Of a DNA stretch of 64,000 nucleotides, positions 32,868-42,174 are shown piece after piece. How positions within the stretch are numbered: position 1 is the first letter of the stretch; the number at the start of each line of letters is the position of its first letter. Position numbers and translations under genes: made by a program. The notes under the pieces were generated by a model. The model saw nothing but the letters and a program-made list of their open reading frames with translations. It was not told the origin of the DNA and searched no databases. The stretch is from Halosimplex salinum (lineage in GTDB: Archaea > Halobacteriota > Halobacteria > Halobacteriales > Haloarculaceae), in NCBI RefSeq assembly GCF_003730195.1, contig NZ_QWGG01000002.1:62001-126000 (forward strand), in the 5' to 3' direction.

Positions 32868-33419
32868 CTACGCGCGGTCGCAGCGGAGGAGTTCGCGCGC
32901 GCGGTCGGGGTCACCGTCCATGCGTTCGAGGAGGGTGACGAGGCGTTCGCGGACGCCCGCGTCGACGCCGACGTGGACGACGCCCTCGCCGGGCTGGCCG
33001 TAGAGGACGCTCGCGCCGTCGGGCGCGGTGGCGATAGCGGGCAGGGCCGCCAGGTCCTCCTCGCCGTCGACGCGGACGAGCGTTCGCTCGCCGGTCGCGA
33101 GCGCGTCGGCCAGCGCGTCGAGGAGGGCGGCGGTGAGGGTGCCGGCCGGGTTCTCGACCGCGACGACGCGGTCGAACTGCGAGTCCTCGATGGCCTCGCT
33201 GATCTCGTCGTCGACGGCAGTGCGCTCCGTGCGCTCGTCGACGAACGCCACGTCGGGCGTGTGCCCGGCGGCGAGCGTGTGGTAGGTGACGATGTCGCCG
33301 ACGGTGACGAGCGGGTCGCCGGCGTCCGCGAGAACGGCGGCCGTGTCGGTCGAGACGGGACCGAACGGGTCCTTGAGCTCCGATCGAAGCGCGGCCTGGA
33401 GTTCGAGGACGACAGTCAC
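32868..33419 (-). CDS. GTP-dependent dephospho-CoA kinase (DUF359)
   Basis: 183 residues. The family pattern is VTVGDIVTYHTLAAG followed by PDVAFVDERTERTAVDD, with the conserved Asp residues and Arg, and VVAVENPAGTLTAAL. This archaeal family was shown in Thermococcus to phosphorylate dephospho-CoA with GTP, the last step of CoA synthesis. It starts with GTG 33419 one base beyond the spt4 stop, and ends the aIF2 gamma operon. Confidence 0.85.
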   Translation of the reverse strand: MTVVLELQAALRSELKDPFGPVSTDTAAVLADAGDPLVTVGDIVTYHTLAAGHTPDVAFVDERTERTAVDDEISEAIEDSQFDRVVAVENPAGTLTAALLDALADALATGERTLVRVDGEEDLAALPAIATAPDGASVLYGQPGEGVVHVGVDAGVRERLVTLLERMDGDPDRARELLRCDRA

Positions 33420-33420
33420 G

Positions 33421-33618
33421 TTAGCGGACCTTCAGCGCGTACTGCCCGGGTTCGGTGACGCCCATCTCTTCGGCGATGCGACTGCGGTCGGGGTGACCGA
33501 TGACGACGTAGCCCGCCCAGTCCTCCGTCAGCGACGAGGAGCCACACGAGATGCAGGTCTCGGCCTCCTCGGAGTCCTGCACGCGGTGGCACTCGCGACA
33601 GACCAGTCTGTCGGCCAT
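33421..33618 (-). CDS. spt4: Transcription elongation factor Spt4 (RpoE'')
   Basis: 65 residues. A four-cysteine zinc finger, LVCRECHRVQ then ETCISCGSS, is followed by LTEDWAGYVVIGHPDRSRIAEEMG and GQYALKVR, all standard for archaeal Spt4. With Spt5 (NusG) it clamps RNA polymerase to raise processivity. It shares one base with rpoE1 upstream. Confidence 0.95.
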   Translation of the reverse strand: MADRLVCRECHRVQDSEEAETCISCGSSSLTEDWAGYVVIGHPDRSRIAEEMGVTEPGQYALKVR

Positions 33619-34193
33619 CAGTCCTCACCCGCTTGCGCCGCCTCTCGCTTCTGACGGTCCTCTTCGAGCCAGCCGTGCTTGCCGAGGCCGACCTGTTTGG
33701 CCGTGAGGCCGATCTTCGAGTCGCGCGGGTTGCGCTCGTCGATGCTCTTGGTGACGATCCGCGCCCGGACGGCGTCGCCGACCCCGAGCGTGCGGTTGGA
33801 GTCACGCGAGGAGAGCATCTGCCCCTCCTCGTCGTAGGCGAGGTACTCGTCGGAGATCTGCGAGACGTGGAGCAGGCCGTCGACCGGCCCGATGCCGACG
33901 AAGGCGCCGAAGTTGACGACCTCGACGATCTCGCCGTCGACGACCTCCTGCATCTTCGGATCGAAGGTCAGCGCGTCGAACTCGGCGGTGAAGTAGACCC
34001 CTTCCTGCCCGGGGACGACCGCGCCCTCGCCGATATCGTGGACGTCGATCACGGAGACGACCGATCCGACGTCTTCGTCCATTCGTCCTTCCAGCTTGTC
34101 CTGCAGGAGCCGTTTGACCAGCCCCGGCGTCACCTCCGCCAGGTGTGCCGGCGGAACTTCGACCGTGTCGCGGAGTGTAACCCGTTTGTACAT
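33618..34193 (-). CDS. rpoE1: DNA-directed RNA polymerase subunit E' (Rpo7)
   Basis: 191 residues. The N-terminal tip domain (MYKRVTLRDTVEVPP ... LLQDKLEGR) is followed by an S1 RNA-binding domain, GEIVEVVNFGAFVGIGPVDG with LLHVSQIS. With Rpo4 it forms the stalk of archaeal RNA polymerase, which helps open the promoter and guides the RNA. The C-terminus ends in a charged tail. Its ATG is within two bases of the PIN gene stop, consistent with one transcript. Confidence 0.95.
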   Translation of the reverse strand: MYKRVTLRDTVEVPPAHLAEVTPGLVKRLLQDKLEGRMDEDVGSVVSVIDVHDIGEGAVVPGQEGVYFTAEFDALTFDPKMQEVVDGEIVEVVNFGAFVGIGPVDGLLHVSQISDEYLAYDEEGQMLSSRDSNRTLGVGDAVRARIVTKSIDERNPRDSKIGLTAKQVGLGKHGWLEEDRQKREAAQAGED

Positions 34194-34194
34194 G

Positions 34195-34626
34195 TTATGG
34201 TTGAGTGACTGTGAGTTTGTTCTCGGCCCGTAAACTAATTACCGGAACGCTCGCGTCGAGCAGCCGGCGTTTGAGGGGGCCGTCGTTCGTGACCGCGTGT
34301 GAAACGTCGTCGCGCTCGGCGAGCGCGAGCACCGCGTCGTCCGCGTAGTCCTCGTCGTGGGCGACCGACTCACAGCGGTCGCGCGCGAGGTCCAGCCCGA
34401 CGCTGGCCGCGGTGGCTTCTTCGCCCGCCCCGTCCGCGAGTTTCGCGAGTTCGTCGAGGACGGCCTCGGGGACGAGCAGTTCGCTCTGGCCTCGCGGCTC
34501 GTCGCCGCTCGGCGTTTCCGTCGCGCTTTGCGCGACGCCCCCCACCAGCCGCTCCAGTTCCTCGAACACGCGAACGTCGCATTCGACGGGCATCATCAGT
34601 GCGTTCGTGTCCATGACGACCTTCAT
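34195..34626 (-). CDS. PIN-domain RNase-like protein (Fcf1/Utp24-type)
   Basis: 143 residues. Acidic residues of a PIN nuclease are visible: Asp in [11 protein letters not shown], Glu in [12 protein letters not shown], Asp in [12 protein letters not shown], and Asp in [14 protein letters not shown]. The place between aIF2 gamma and rpoE1 is conserved in archaea, and the family resembles Fcf1, a nuclease that processes small-subunit rRNA. The insert with [11 protein letters not shown] is specific. It overlaps the aIF2 gamma stop by four bases (ATGA). Confidence 0.85.
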   Translation of the reverse strand: MKVVMDTNALMMPVECDVRVFEELERLVGGVAQSATETPSGDEPRGQSELLVPEAVLDELAKLADGAGEEATAASVGLDLARDRCESVAHDEDYADDAVLALAERDDVSHAVTNDGPLKRRLLDASVPVISLRAENKLTVTQP

Positions 34627-35855
34627 TCCCGCAGCGTACCGATCCCGATGAGCCGCCAGCGGCCGCCCAGCCGTCGGTTGATGGCGATCTTCGCGCCCTC
34701 GCGGGCACAGACCGGGCGCTGGAGCGCGACCTCGGCCTCGCCGCCGCGCGCGCTGGTGACCGAGCCGACCGTCGTGGCCGTGCCGATGGTCATCATCAGC
34801 GGCTCGCCAGTCGAGATCTCCTCGACGTCGCCGGCGTCCTCGCCGACGATGCGGTCGAGCAGGTCCACGTCCATCGTGAACTGCTCGTGGGTCGGCGGGA
34901 GCGTCCCCGGCGGCCCCGCGACCTGTCCGGCGAGCGCGTCGCCTTTCGTGATCGACGGGTCAAGCCCCGTCCCGACGCCGAGCAGTCCACCGGGCGTGGC
35001 CGTCTCGACGCTCTGACCGCCCGCCTGGAGCGACCTGACCGTGGTCTCGACGGGCTGCCACTCGGACTGGCCGCCCTCGTCGACCTCGCGGCCGGGGCGG
35101 AGCTGGATCTCGTCGTCGGCCTCGAGTTCGCCCCGGACGAGCGACCCGCCGAGGACGCCGCCGAGCAGCGAGCCCCACTTCGTGCCGGGCCGGTTGATGT
35201 CGAAGCTCCGCGCGACGAGCATCTCCGCGTCCGCGTCGGGGTCTCGGTCCGGCGTCGGGATCTCGCGCTCGACCGCGTCGATGAGGAGATCCATGTTGAC
35301 GCCCTGCTGGGCGCTGATCGGGACGATCGGCGCCCCCTCGGCGACCGTGCCCTCGACGAACTCCTGGATCTGTTCGTAACTCTCGCGGGCCTGTTCGGCG
35401 TCGACCAGGTCGATCTTGTTCTGGGCGACGACGATGTTGTCGATCCCGATGATGTCCAGCGCCATCAGGTGTTCCTCGGTCTGTGCCTGGGGGACGGGCT
35501 CGCTCGCGCTGACGACCAGGACGGCTCCGTCCATGATCGACGCGCCCGAGAGCATCGTCGCCATCAGCGTCTCGTGGCCCGGAGCGTCGACGAACGAGAC
35601 CGTGCGGAGCACGTCCGTCTCGACGTCGTGCTCGCCGCAGGTCTCCTCGACAGTGTACGCGTCGGGGACGTCCCCGTCCGGACACTGGCGGAAGGTCGCG
35701 TCGGCGTAGCCGAGGCGGATGGAGATCCCGCGCTTCATCTCCTCCGAGTGCTGGTCCGTCCATTCGCCCGACAGGGCTTGCACCAGCGTCGTCTTGCCGT
35801 GGTCTACGTGACCGACGAGTCCGATGTTCACCTCCGGTTGTGTGTTCGTCGTCAT
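34623..35855 (-). CDS. eif2g: Translation initiation factor aIF2 subunit gamma
   Basis: 410 residues. GTPase motifs: G1 [14 protein letters not shown]2 in [12 protein letters not shown]3 [10 protein letters not shown]4 QNKID and G5 ISAQQG. The zinc-knuckle region is reduced to CPDG and CGEH-type cysteines. The C-terminal beta-barrels include [24 protein letters not shown]. It forms the GTP-dependent carrier of initiator Met-tRNA with alpha and beta subunits. ATG 35855 is preferred because the family starts right before the G1 strand. A TATA box at 35892-35902 is 42 bases upstream, giving a short leader. Confidence 0.96.
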   Translation of the reverse strand: MTTNTQPEVNIGLVGHVDHGKTTLVQALSGEWTDQHSEEMKRGISIRLGYADATFRQCPDGDVPDAYTVEETCGEHDVETDVLRTVSFVDAPGHETLMATMLSGASIMDGAVLVVSASEPVPQAQTEEHLMALDIIGIDNIVVAQNKIDLVDAEQARESYEQIQEFVEGTVAEGAPIVPISAQQGVNMDLLIDAVEREIPTPDRDPDADAEMLVARSFDINRPGTKWGSLLGGVLGGSLVRGELEADDEIQLRPGREVDEGGQSEWQPVETTVRSLQAGGQSVETATPGGLLGVGTGLDPSITKGDALAGQVAGPPGTLPPTHEQFTMDVDLLDRIVGEDAGDVEEISTGEPLMMTIGTATTVGSVTSARGGEAEVALQRPVCAREGAKIAINRRLGGRWRLIGIGTLRE

Positions 35856-35891
35856 CTGGAGAGTAATCTTGGGGAATCTTCGCCCTCTGCG

Positions 35892-35902
35892 ACTGATAAA
35901 CC
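35892..35902 (-). promoter_or_regulatory. TATA box of the aIF2 gamma operon
   Basis: Minus-strand ggtttatcagt, centred about 42 bases before ATG 35855, so the transcript should have a leader of about 15 bases. It serves five genes. Confidence 0.6.
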
Positions 35903-35969
35903 TACTGTTTGCGCTCGTCGCGGCCCGCGAAACGCGCTCGTACACCCGCTCGTCGACCGGTCCGACGGG

Positions 35970-36389
35970 TCAACGACCGAGTTCCGCCTCGACTTCCGCC
36001 GCGAGCCGGTCGAATCCACCCGCCGACGGTCCCTTTCGGATGTACTGCGCGCCGCGCTCGCGGGCCCGCTCGGCGACCGACTCGTCGCCGACGCCCGTGA
36101 AGAGCACGAAGGGGACGTCGGGATACGAAGAGCGGACCGCGTCGAGCAGCGCGAGCCCGTCCATCACCGGCATCTCGTAGTCGCTCACGACGCAGTCGAC
36201 CGTCTCGTCGAGCCGCGCGAGCGCGTCCTCGGGGTCGGACGCCGTCCGGACCGCCACGTCCTCGAGCTGCCCCAGATAGGCGCCCGCCAGCGCTGTCAGC
36301 TCCGGGTCGTCGTCCACGACCAGCACGGTTCGCGTCTCACAACGCCCGGTCGACCGGAAACTGGGGCCCGTATCGCTCGATGCACACAT
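35970..36389 (-). CDS. Single-domain response regulator
   Basis: 139 residues, one receiver domain. VLVVDDDPEL holds the acidic metal pocket; CVVSDYEMPVMDGL holds the phospho-acceptor Asp (about residue 69); VLFTGVGD holds the Thr/Ser position; IRKGPS holds the conserved Lys. No output domain is present, so it probably works as a phosphate carrier or a partner of a kinase encoded elsewhere. A GTG at the strand VLVVDDD is an alternative start. Its neighbour, divergent, is the winged-helix regulator gene at 36529. Confidence 0.87.
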   Translation of the reverse strand: MCASSDTGPSFRSTGRCETRTVLVVDDDPELTALAGAYLGQLEDVAVRTASDPEDALARLDETVDCVVSDYEMPVMDGLALLDAVRSSYPDVPFVLFTGVGDESVAERARERGAQYIRKGPSAGGFDRLAAEVEAELGR

Positions 36390-36528
36390 CGTTCACGTCT
36401 TGCGAGTACTCCAAAGTAAGCGGACGCGAGCGTTTTCGCTCGCTGAAACTACCCCGCCGTACTGACAGAAATGCTTCAAAAAACCGCTTCAGGGAACCCT
36501 TTTGGGGAGTGGTGGCAAACGATCGAGT

Positions 36529-37434
36529 ATGAGCAGAGCACGAGACGAGGCCGGCGAGGAGGCCGACGCCGACGCGGCGGCGGTCGACCCCGCAGAGGCG
36601 TTCGGCGTCGTCGCCAACGAGACCCGCCTCGACATTCTGGAGGCGCTCTGGCGCGCCGACGACCGCCCCGTCTCCTTCTCCGCGCTCCACGACGACGTGG
36701 ACATGCGCGACAGCGCGCAGTTCAACTACCACCTCCAGCAGCTCACCGACCAGTTCGTCGCCAAGACCGACGACGGCTACGACCTCCGCCACGCCGGCGC
36801 ACAGGTCGTCCGCGCTGTCCGCGCGGGCACGTTCACCCGCCAGCCCGACGTCGACCCCTTCGAGGTCGAGGGCGCCTGCACCCGCTGTGGCGGCGGCCTC
36901 GAAGCCCGCTACGCCGACGAGCAGTTCCGCATCGACTGCGTCGACTGCGGGAAGTCCCACGGCGAGTACGAGTTCCCCCCTGGGGGACTGGTCGACCGCA
37001 CCGACGCGGAGATCGCGACCGCCTTCGACGAGCGCGTCCGCCACCTCCACTGTCTGGCAGCCGACGGCGTCTGTCCCTCCTGCGCCGGCCGCATCCACAC
37101 CGAGATCGTCCGCGGCGGCGACTGCTGTCTCGACGTGTCGCTGCGCGCCGAACACGTCTGTGAACGCTGTCGCAACGAACTCTGCTCCCCGGTCGGCCTC
37201 GTCCTCCTCGACGAGTCGGTGGTGACGGCGTTCTACGACGACCACGGCATCGACCTGTCCTCACGCCCCTACTGGACGCTCCCGTGGTGCGTCGACGACG
37301 AGTACACCACCGTCGATAGCGTCGACCCCTGGCGCGTCACCGTCGAGATCACCCTCGCCGACGACCGATTGACCGTCACGCTCGACGGAAACCTGGACGT
37401 GGTGGATAGCGACTGCGTCTCCTGCGACGGGTAA
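36529..37434 (+). CDS. Winged-helix regulator with zinc-ribbon C-terminus
   Basis: 301 residues. The N-terminus is acidic; residues 20-85 form a winged helix-turn-helix (FGVVANETRLDILEALWRAD, then the helix with DSAQFNYHLQQLTDQF). The middle carries two zinc ribbons: CTRCGGG with DCVDCGKS, and CPSCAGR with HVCERCRNELC. A beta-rich end (TVEITLADDRLTVTLDGNL) follows. I recall haloarchaeal proteins of this shape annotated as ArsR-type or DUF7351-like. It probably regulates transcription; the target is unknown. Confidence 0.75.
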   Translation: MSRARDEAGEEADADAAAVDPAEAFGVVANETRLDILEALWRADDRPVSFSALHDDVDMRDSAQFNYHLQQLTDQFVAKTDDGYDLRHAGAQVVRAVRAGTFTRQPDVDPFEVEGACTRCGGGLEARYADEQFRIDCVDCGKSHGEYEFPPGGLVDRTDAEIATAFDERVRHLHCLAADGVCPSCAGRIHTEIVRGGDCCLDVSLRAEHVCERCRNELCSPVGLVLLDESVVTAFYDDHGIDLSSRPYWTLPWCVDDEYTTVDSVDPWRVTVEITLADDRLTVTLDGNLDVVDSDCVSCDG

Positions 37435-37647
37435 GATCGTCCTATCGACGAGTGGACGTTCGTTCGCCGGTCGAGTTTTCGTTCGATCCAGTCGCTATCT
37501 GCCGGATTCGCCGACAGTCGTTCCGGGCGACCTGTCGGCAGAAATCCTCTCTGAAAGGGTCTGAGAGGGTAATTCCCCGCTGGCCTCGTTCGGGGCCGAA
37601 AACGTTATCTCACCGTAAGAGAACATTACTACAATCGAGTACTAACG
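37435..37647. other. Spacer before the large pilin-like gene
   Basis: No gene seen. A short dyad cctctc...gagagg (about 37547-37569) and an A/T-rich promoter-like stretch (acattactaca, 37623-37633, about 21 bases before ATG 37648) are the only signals. Confidence 0.45.
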
Positions 37648-39822
37648 ATGCGAAGGGGTGCACATCGGGAGATAGGGTGGCGAGAGTGGCGTGCGCAATC
37701 GAACGTCATCGCCGTGGTACTACTTGCAGGATTGATCGTCGCGGGGGCGACGGTTGTCGTCGTCGCGGGGTCGACGGCGATAAACGAGGCGCAGAGCGAA
37801 TCTTCCTACGAGGCCGCCGAGCAGTCGATGCAATCGCTCGGATCGGAGATCGAGCGAGTGTCTCAGGGGAAAGAGACAGCGAACGTCGAACTCAATGCTC
37901 TCCGTGACGGGTCGGCGAAGGTAGACGAGACTGCAGGTGAGATGACTGTCTCGATCGTCCATCAGGACTCCGGAGCGACGGACTCTGTCACGTTGACGCT
38001 CGGTGAGATCCAGTACGAACAAGACCAGCGAACGCTCGCCTACCAGAACGGTGGGCTCTTCGAAAAAACCGGCAACGGATCGTCGGTCGTCTCACCGCCG
38101 AAAGTGAGTTACAGAGCAGCAGGAGACGGATCGTCACTCACGGTCCCCATCGTCGTCGTTTCAGGAAAGAACGTCGACGACCGGGTGACGCTACGGAGAA
38201 CGAGCGTCGAAGACGTCCTCTCACGTCTGGATGGGAACCCGAAAACCGCGGCCGACGATTCGGTCAACCCACTTACACCGGGGACAGAGGTCCGCATCAC
38301 AATCGAGAGTGAATACTATCGGGCCTGGGGGAGCGCGTTCCGGGATCAGGTCGGAACCGACGTCGACTACGACTCAGACAACGAGCGAGTATCGTTCACG
38401 CTCGAAGGACCGGCAAAGACGGGCGCGACTATCTCCCGGGCCGTGTTCTCGTCTCGCGGCATCGGCTCACACGTCGCCAAGTCGGCGAGTACGACTTGCT
38501 ACGACCCAACCGGTACGACGAGTTGTTCAAGTGGCGATGTGTATCTCAAATCTGCAGAGGGGGGGCTTACGAACTGCTTCACGATCGAGGGAGACTTTGT
38601 CGTGGAAGAATTCCCCGACAGCAAGAAGATATACGGTTCAAGTTCGTGTGGTGGTGTGAATGTTGAAGGGGAGACACTTCTGGGCGAGCGCCGCTCGTCG
38701 AGCTCCGCCTATTCGATAGAGAACGATGTCACCTTTGAAGGGTATACTAACATCCGTGACACAGTCACGTTTCCCAACAGTGGGGTGACGTTCGAGGACG
38801 ACGTGCGGATCGACGGGAAGGTCAAAGCGTTCCGGGGAGTCACGATCGAAGAGTCACTCTACGTCGAGCCCAATCCGAGTAGCAACGAACTGAAGATAGA
38901 GGACGGTACTGAAATAAAAGGAGACCTCGTCGTCAACGGGCGCGTCAGGATCAAAGGCACTGTGACAGTCCACGGAGACATCTACGTCACGGATCAGGTG
39001 AAGGTGACCGGTGGCGCGCAACTTCGGGATTCGAGCGGGAATCCCAAATCGTCGACAGAGATCCACGAGAACCTGCCAGAATCGGACGTCAAGGACAAGA
39101 TGAGCGACGGCCTGCAGGATATGGTCGTCTCGGACCAACCTGAAGAAGTTGACATTACGAATGAAGAACCGAGTGTCGGCGACAGTGCGTCGGACATCTC
39201 TTCAGGTACTCTCGACTGCGACCCCGACGGGACGTCGGAGTCCTGCACACTCGACGATGGAACGTATAAACTGAATCACCTGCGCCTGGGACAGGGCGAC
39301 GACCTGACACTCGACACGAGAGACGGGGCCATCAAAATATACGTCGAAGAAAACGTCGATATTCCGAAAAATGCCGAAATCAACGTCATCGGGAACAACG
39401 ACAACCGCGTCGCGGTGTTCGTCGAAGGTGCCGGAACGAGCACCTCGCTGCATATGGACGGTGGTTCATCGACCGACCCGGATTCGGGCGGTGAGGTTAC
39501 GACGCCAAGCGACAAGGCGGCAAAGTTCTGGGTGTATCTGGATCCCGATGACGAAGTGAAGATCAAGGAGCACGCCGTCTTCACAGGTGTGATCTACGGT
39601 CCCGGAAGTGGGAGCGACGGCGACGGGACCGACGTGTATCTAGACAAACATGCAACAGTACGAGGAGGTATCGTTGCGAACTTGGAACACTTCACGAACG
39701 ACGCGACCATCGAGTACGACATGACGCTGAAGAACGAAGCGGCGCTCACGATTGGTACATCGAAGAAAGGTCGAATCGCGTACCTCCGAACGTCTGCTCG
39801 CGTCGTCTCGGTCGAAGATTGA
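37648..39822 (+). CDS. Large pilin-like surface protein with beta-helix-type repeats
   Basis: 724 residues. R15-A16-Q17-S18 followed by the hydrophobic segment NVIAVVLLAGLIVAGATVVVV is the pattern of a prepilin cleaved by PibD after Ala/Gly. Residues 45-200 are an acidic coiled region with EIERVSQ and pilin-like strands. Residues 290-460 have repeats such as GVTFEDDVRIDGKVKAF and IKGDLVVNGRVRIKGTVTVH, typical of a right-handed beta-helix or bactofilin-like stacking. Four Cys at 275-320 could form disulfides. Third-position A/T use is higher than in neighbouring genes. It converges on the pilin operon. Confidence 0.7.
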   Translation: MRRGAHREIGWREWRAQSNVIAVVLLAGLIVAGATVVVVAGSTAINEAQSESSYEAAEQSMQSLGSEIERVSQGKETANVELNALRDGSAKVDETAGEMTVSIVHQDSGATDSVTLTLGEIQYEQDQRTLAYQNGGLFEKTGNGSSVVSPPKVSYRAAGDGSSLTVPIVVVSGKNVDDRVTLRRTSVEDVLSRLDGNPKTAADDSVNPLTPGTEVRITIESEYYRAWGSAFRDQVGTDVDYDSDNERVSFTLEGPAKTGATISRAVFSSRGIGSHVAKSASTTCYDPTGTTSCSSGDVYLKSAEGGLTNCFTIEGDFVVEEFPDSKKIYGSSSCGGVNVEGETLLGERRSSSSAYSIENDVTFEGYTNIRDTVTFPNSGVTFEDDVRIDGKVKAFRGVTIEESLYVEPNPSSNELKIEDGTEIKGDLVVNGRVRIKGTVTVHGDIYVTDQVKVTGGAQLRDSSGNPKSSTEIHENLPESDVKDKMSDGLQDMVVSDQPEEVDITNEEPSVGDSASDISSGTLDCDPDGTSESCTLDDGTYKLNHLRLGQGDDLTLDTRDGAIKIYVEENVDIPKNAEINVIGNNDNRVAVFVEGAGTSTSLHMDGGSSTDPDSGGEVTTPSDKAAKFWVYLDPDDEVKIKEHAVFTGVIYGPGSGSDGDGTDVYLDKHATVRGGIVANLEHFTNDATIEYDMTLKNEAALTIGTSKKGRIAYLRTSARVVSVED

Positions 39823-39918
39823 AAAGTCGACCGCCGTCAGAGAGGGCAGTGACAGGATCTCGTCGCAAGTAATTCCGCAATCGCGCTTGGAGACTTCGGG
39901 GACGCCAGAACAAGATAG

Positions 39919-40713
39919 CTACCGCAATTCGTAATCGATCTCCGCGTGTGAGATGACAACCCGGTCCGTCGCGACGATACAGGTGACGTATCCCGGTTCC
40001 GGCCGCTTGCACGCTGGACGACCGGCGAGCGGTGCGCTGGGAGGGCGGACCATATCGCCGACACTCTCGTTAAGTTGGCGCTCCCACACGTCCACTCGGT
40101 CGGGAACGCTCTGGACAGTCACGTTCAGTCGCACGCTATCTCCGGACTTGCTAGTCAGCGACTCGGCTGTGCTGCCGTTCAACATTGCGTTGACCTGCTG
40201 AGTGCTCCCGCCGACGCTCTGGACGGAGGCGTTCGTCTCGACGACCGGGATGACCGCACGATGGTCGGAGATAGATACGAGCGGTTCGTTGACGGCGACC
40301 GAACCTCGCGCCTGGTCACGGACGATAAGTGTGTTCTCGTAGGCGATCGCCACGTCGTCGGTCTTGTAAACGATCGGCCTGAACGTCCGGTTGGTAGCTA
40401 CTTTCGTGCCCCCACGGTTGGCCGTGACGTTGACGATCGTCGGCGCACCGGTTTCGAGCGTCGCCGATTCGAGCGTGAGCTCCGTATTGCGACTCGTGGC
40501 CGTTCCGTAGTACAGCGCTTCCATGTCGGCCGACACCGACTGCATCGCGAACTCGCCGCTGTCGGCGACGGTCGCCGACTGCACCTCGTCCAGAGCGGTT
40601 ACCCCGAACGTGACGACCGACCCGATGGCCAGGATGACCGCCGAGAACACCAGTACGTAGCCGATGAGTTCGCTCTGCCCGCGCTCGCTCGATCGGAGGG
40701 ATTCCTCACGCAT
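39919..40713 (-). CDS. Pilin-like protein, last gene of cassette
   Basis: 264 residues. R11-G12-Q13-S14-E15 then LIGYVLVFSAVILAIGSVV gives the type III prepilin signature, with Glu at position 5 of the motif as in classical pilins. The extracellular part is beta-rich, with many Asn-x-Ser/Thr sites and two Cys near the end (RPACKRP, VTCIVA). In my memory this position in the cluster corresponds to the DUF7289 family. It overlaps the next gene upstream by eight bases. Confidence 0.7.
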   Translation of the reverse strand: MREESLRSSERGQSELIGYVLVFSAVILAIGSVVTFGVTALDEVQSATVADSGEFAMQSVSADMEALYYGTATSRNTELTLESATLETGAPTIVNVTANRGGTKVATNRTFRPIVYKTDDVAIAYENTLIVRDQARGSVAVNEPLVSISDHRAVIPVVETNASVQSVGGSTQQVNAMLNGSTAESLTSKSGDSVRLNVTVQSVPDRVDVWERQLNESVGDMVRPPSAPLAGRPACKRPEPGYVTCIVATDRVVISHAEIDYELR

Positions 40714-41167
40714 GCTCGATCACCACTTCGTCGGTGGCATCGACGTACGTGACACGGAGAGTCCCGCCGTTGACCCGTACGGGACGCAGGTCCGAATCGG
40801 CGGTTCGAACGGGCACCGTAACGTTCGTGTTGGAGTCGACAGCGTCGAGATAGAGCGTGTACCGGCCGGCGTCTCTGTCGTCGACGAGTACACCGACCTG
40901 GTACTGCGACCCCGCCGCACGCTGGGGAAACTGTCGCGTTATCGCGGCCGTCTCCGGGACCGCTTCGGTCTCGTTGAACCGGTCGACGTTCATGACCGTC
41001 GAGGCGAGTTGCTGGCCGACGACTTCGAGTTGCTGGCGGGCGGTGTCCTGGCGCTGGTTCTCGACGAGCGACTCCGTCCCGAGAACGAGCCCCGTCGTCA
41101 ACGTGAACGCGAGTGCGATGATGAGGACGTACGAGACTGCCGACGATACTGCGCGGTCGTCCATCAT
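40706..41167 (-). CDS. Pilin-like protein (DUF7266-like)
   Basis: 153 residues. R5-A6-V7-S8 with SAVSYVLIIALAFTLTTGLVL gives a very short prepilin-type leader. The rest has QQLEVVGQQLASTVMNVDRF, a coiled helix typical of pilin-like stems, and short beta strands. Two ATG codons follow each other at the start (41167 and 41164). It overlaps its neighbours by a few bases, as expected for a tightly coupled operon. Confidence 0.7.
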   Translation of the reverse strand: MMDDRAVSSAVSYVLIIALAFTLTTGLVLGTESLVENQRQDTARQQLEVVGQQLASTVMNVDRFNETEAVPETAAITRQFPQRAAGSQYQVGVLVDDRDAGRYTLYLDAVDSNTNVTVPVRTADSDLRPVRVNGGTLRVTYVDATDEVVIEHA

Positions 41168-42174
41168 GATATCTCCCGATGTGCGATGTCGATGTTGGTC
41201 TCGTAGGCGACCGTCCCCGAGTGATAGCGATATCTGACGCGGGCACCGAACAGAACTGGTTCTGCGGTCGACCGGGTACCGGCTGCGAATTTCGAGTTGA
41301 GAGTCGGACTCCCTTCTGTCGGTGGTTTGTCGACGATCATCCAGTACTTCCCGAATACTTTCTCGCCGCGAGTGAAGTTGAGCGTGTACTTGTGACGGCC
41401 AGGATCGATCGGGGTCAACGCATCACAGTCGTCTCCGTTAACCGTGCCATTGTGGAGATGGATCGTGGCCTTTTTCGAAGAAGAACTCGAGACTTCATCT
41501 CTATAGCAGGTTCGAACAGTATCGGTAGGGCTTCTACTTCTGATGATTAGCTCCTCACCGGACGGCCTGCTGAAATCCTCGTACACGACAAAACTCCAGT
41601 TTCCGCCGGCGGCCGCCGGCGTATCGAGACTCATATTGAATGCTTCTTCGGGTTGATTCCCGCCCAGTATGTTATTGACCACTATCGTCGCATTTCTCAG
41701 TTCGACGTTCTCGGCGGGATACCAGTAGTCCGTTCCCCCGGTTCCACCGCCCGCTGGCTGCGTAAATTTCTGGAACGGCTCTACCTGTTTGAATCGCGTC
41801 CCTTCGATGAACATCCCCCCGCTCGGTGGTTCCGTCACGTTGACCATCCGCCCTCGACTCGCGTAGTGGGTATTGGTCTCGTTCCCAATCGGGAAGAGGA
41901 CTGATTTGAACTGTGCCCGGCGATTGCTGGGTGCGTAATTTTCGAAGACGTATCGGAAGTGTCTGGTCAGGTCGGTGTCGACCGAGTCGCGAACTGTGAT
42001 CGCATCACTACCGCGGACGACCTCGCTTTCCTGGCTGGCCAGAGTTCCGGTGTAACTGCTCGACGTGAGGACGACGGTCAGACCGATGAGCGCGACCGCC
42101 AACACGAACGCACCGGCGAGCAGGAGTTGCCCACGCTCTATCTCCCTCGATTCACCGAACGCTACCCCTGCCAT
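41164..42174 (-). CDS. Pilin-like protein (DUF7261-like)
   Basis: 336 residues. R14-G15-Q16 followed by LLLAGAFVLAVALIGLTVVL is the anchor segment. The outer part contains many Ser/Thr/Asn, NETNTHY and NVTEPPSGG, with two Cys (VRTCYRDE, GDDCDALTP) that could pair. It is one of the larger members of the cassette, and it starts within the previous gene's end (13 bases shared). Confidence 0.7.
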   Translation of the reverse strand: MAGVAFGESREIERGQLLLAGAFVLAVALIGLTVVLTSSSYTGTLASQESEVVRGSDAITVRDSVDTDLTRHFRYVFENYAPSNRRAQFKSVLFPIGNETNTHYASRGRMVNVTEPPSGGMFIEGTRFKQVEPFQKFTQPAGGGTGGTDYWYPAENVELRNATIVVNNILGGNQPEEAFNMSLDTPAAAGGNWSFVVYEDFSRPSGEELIIRSRSPTDTVRTCYRDEVSSSSSKKATIHLHNGTVNGDDCDALTPIDPGRHKYTLNFTRGEKVFGKYWMIVDKPPTEGSPTLNSKFAAGTRSTAEPVLFGARVRYRYHSGTVAYETNIDIAHREIS

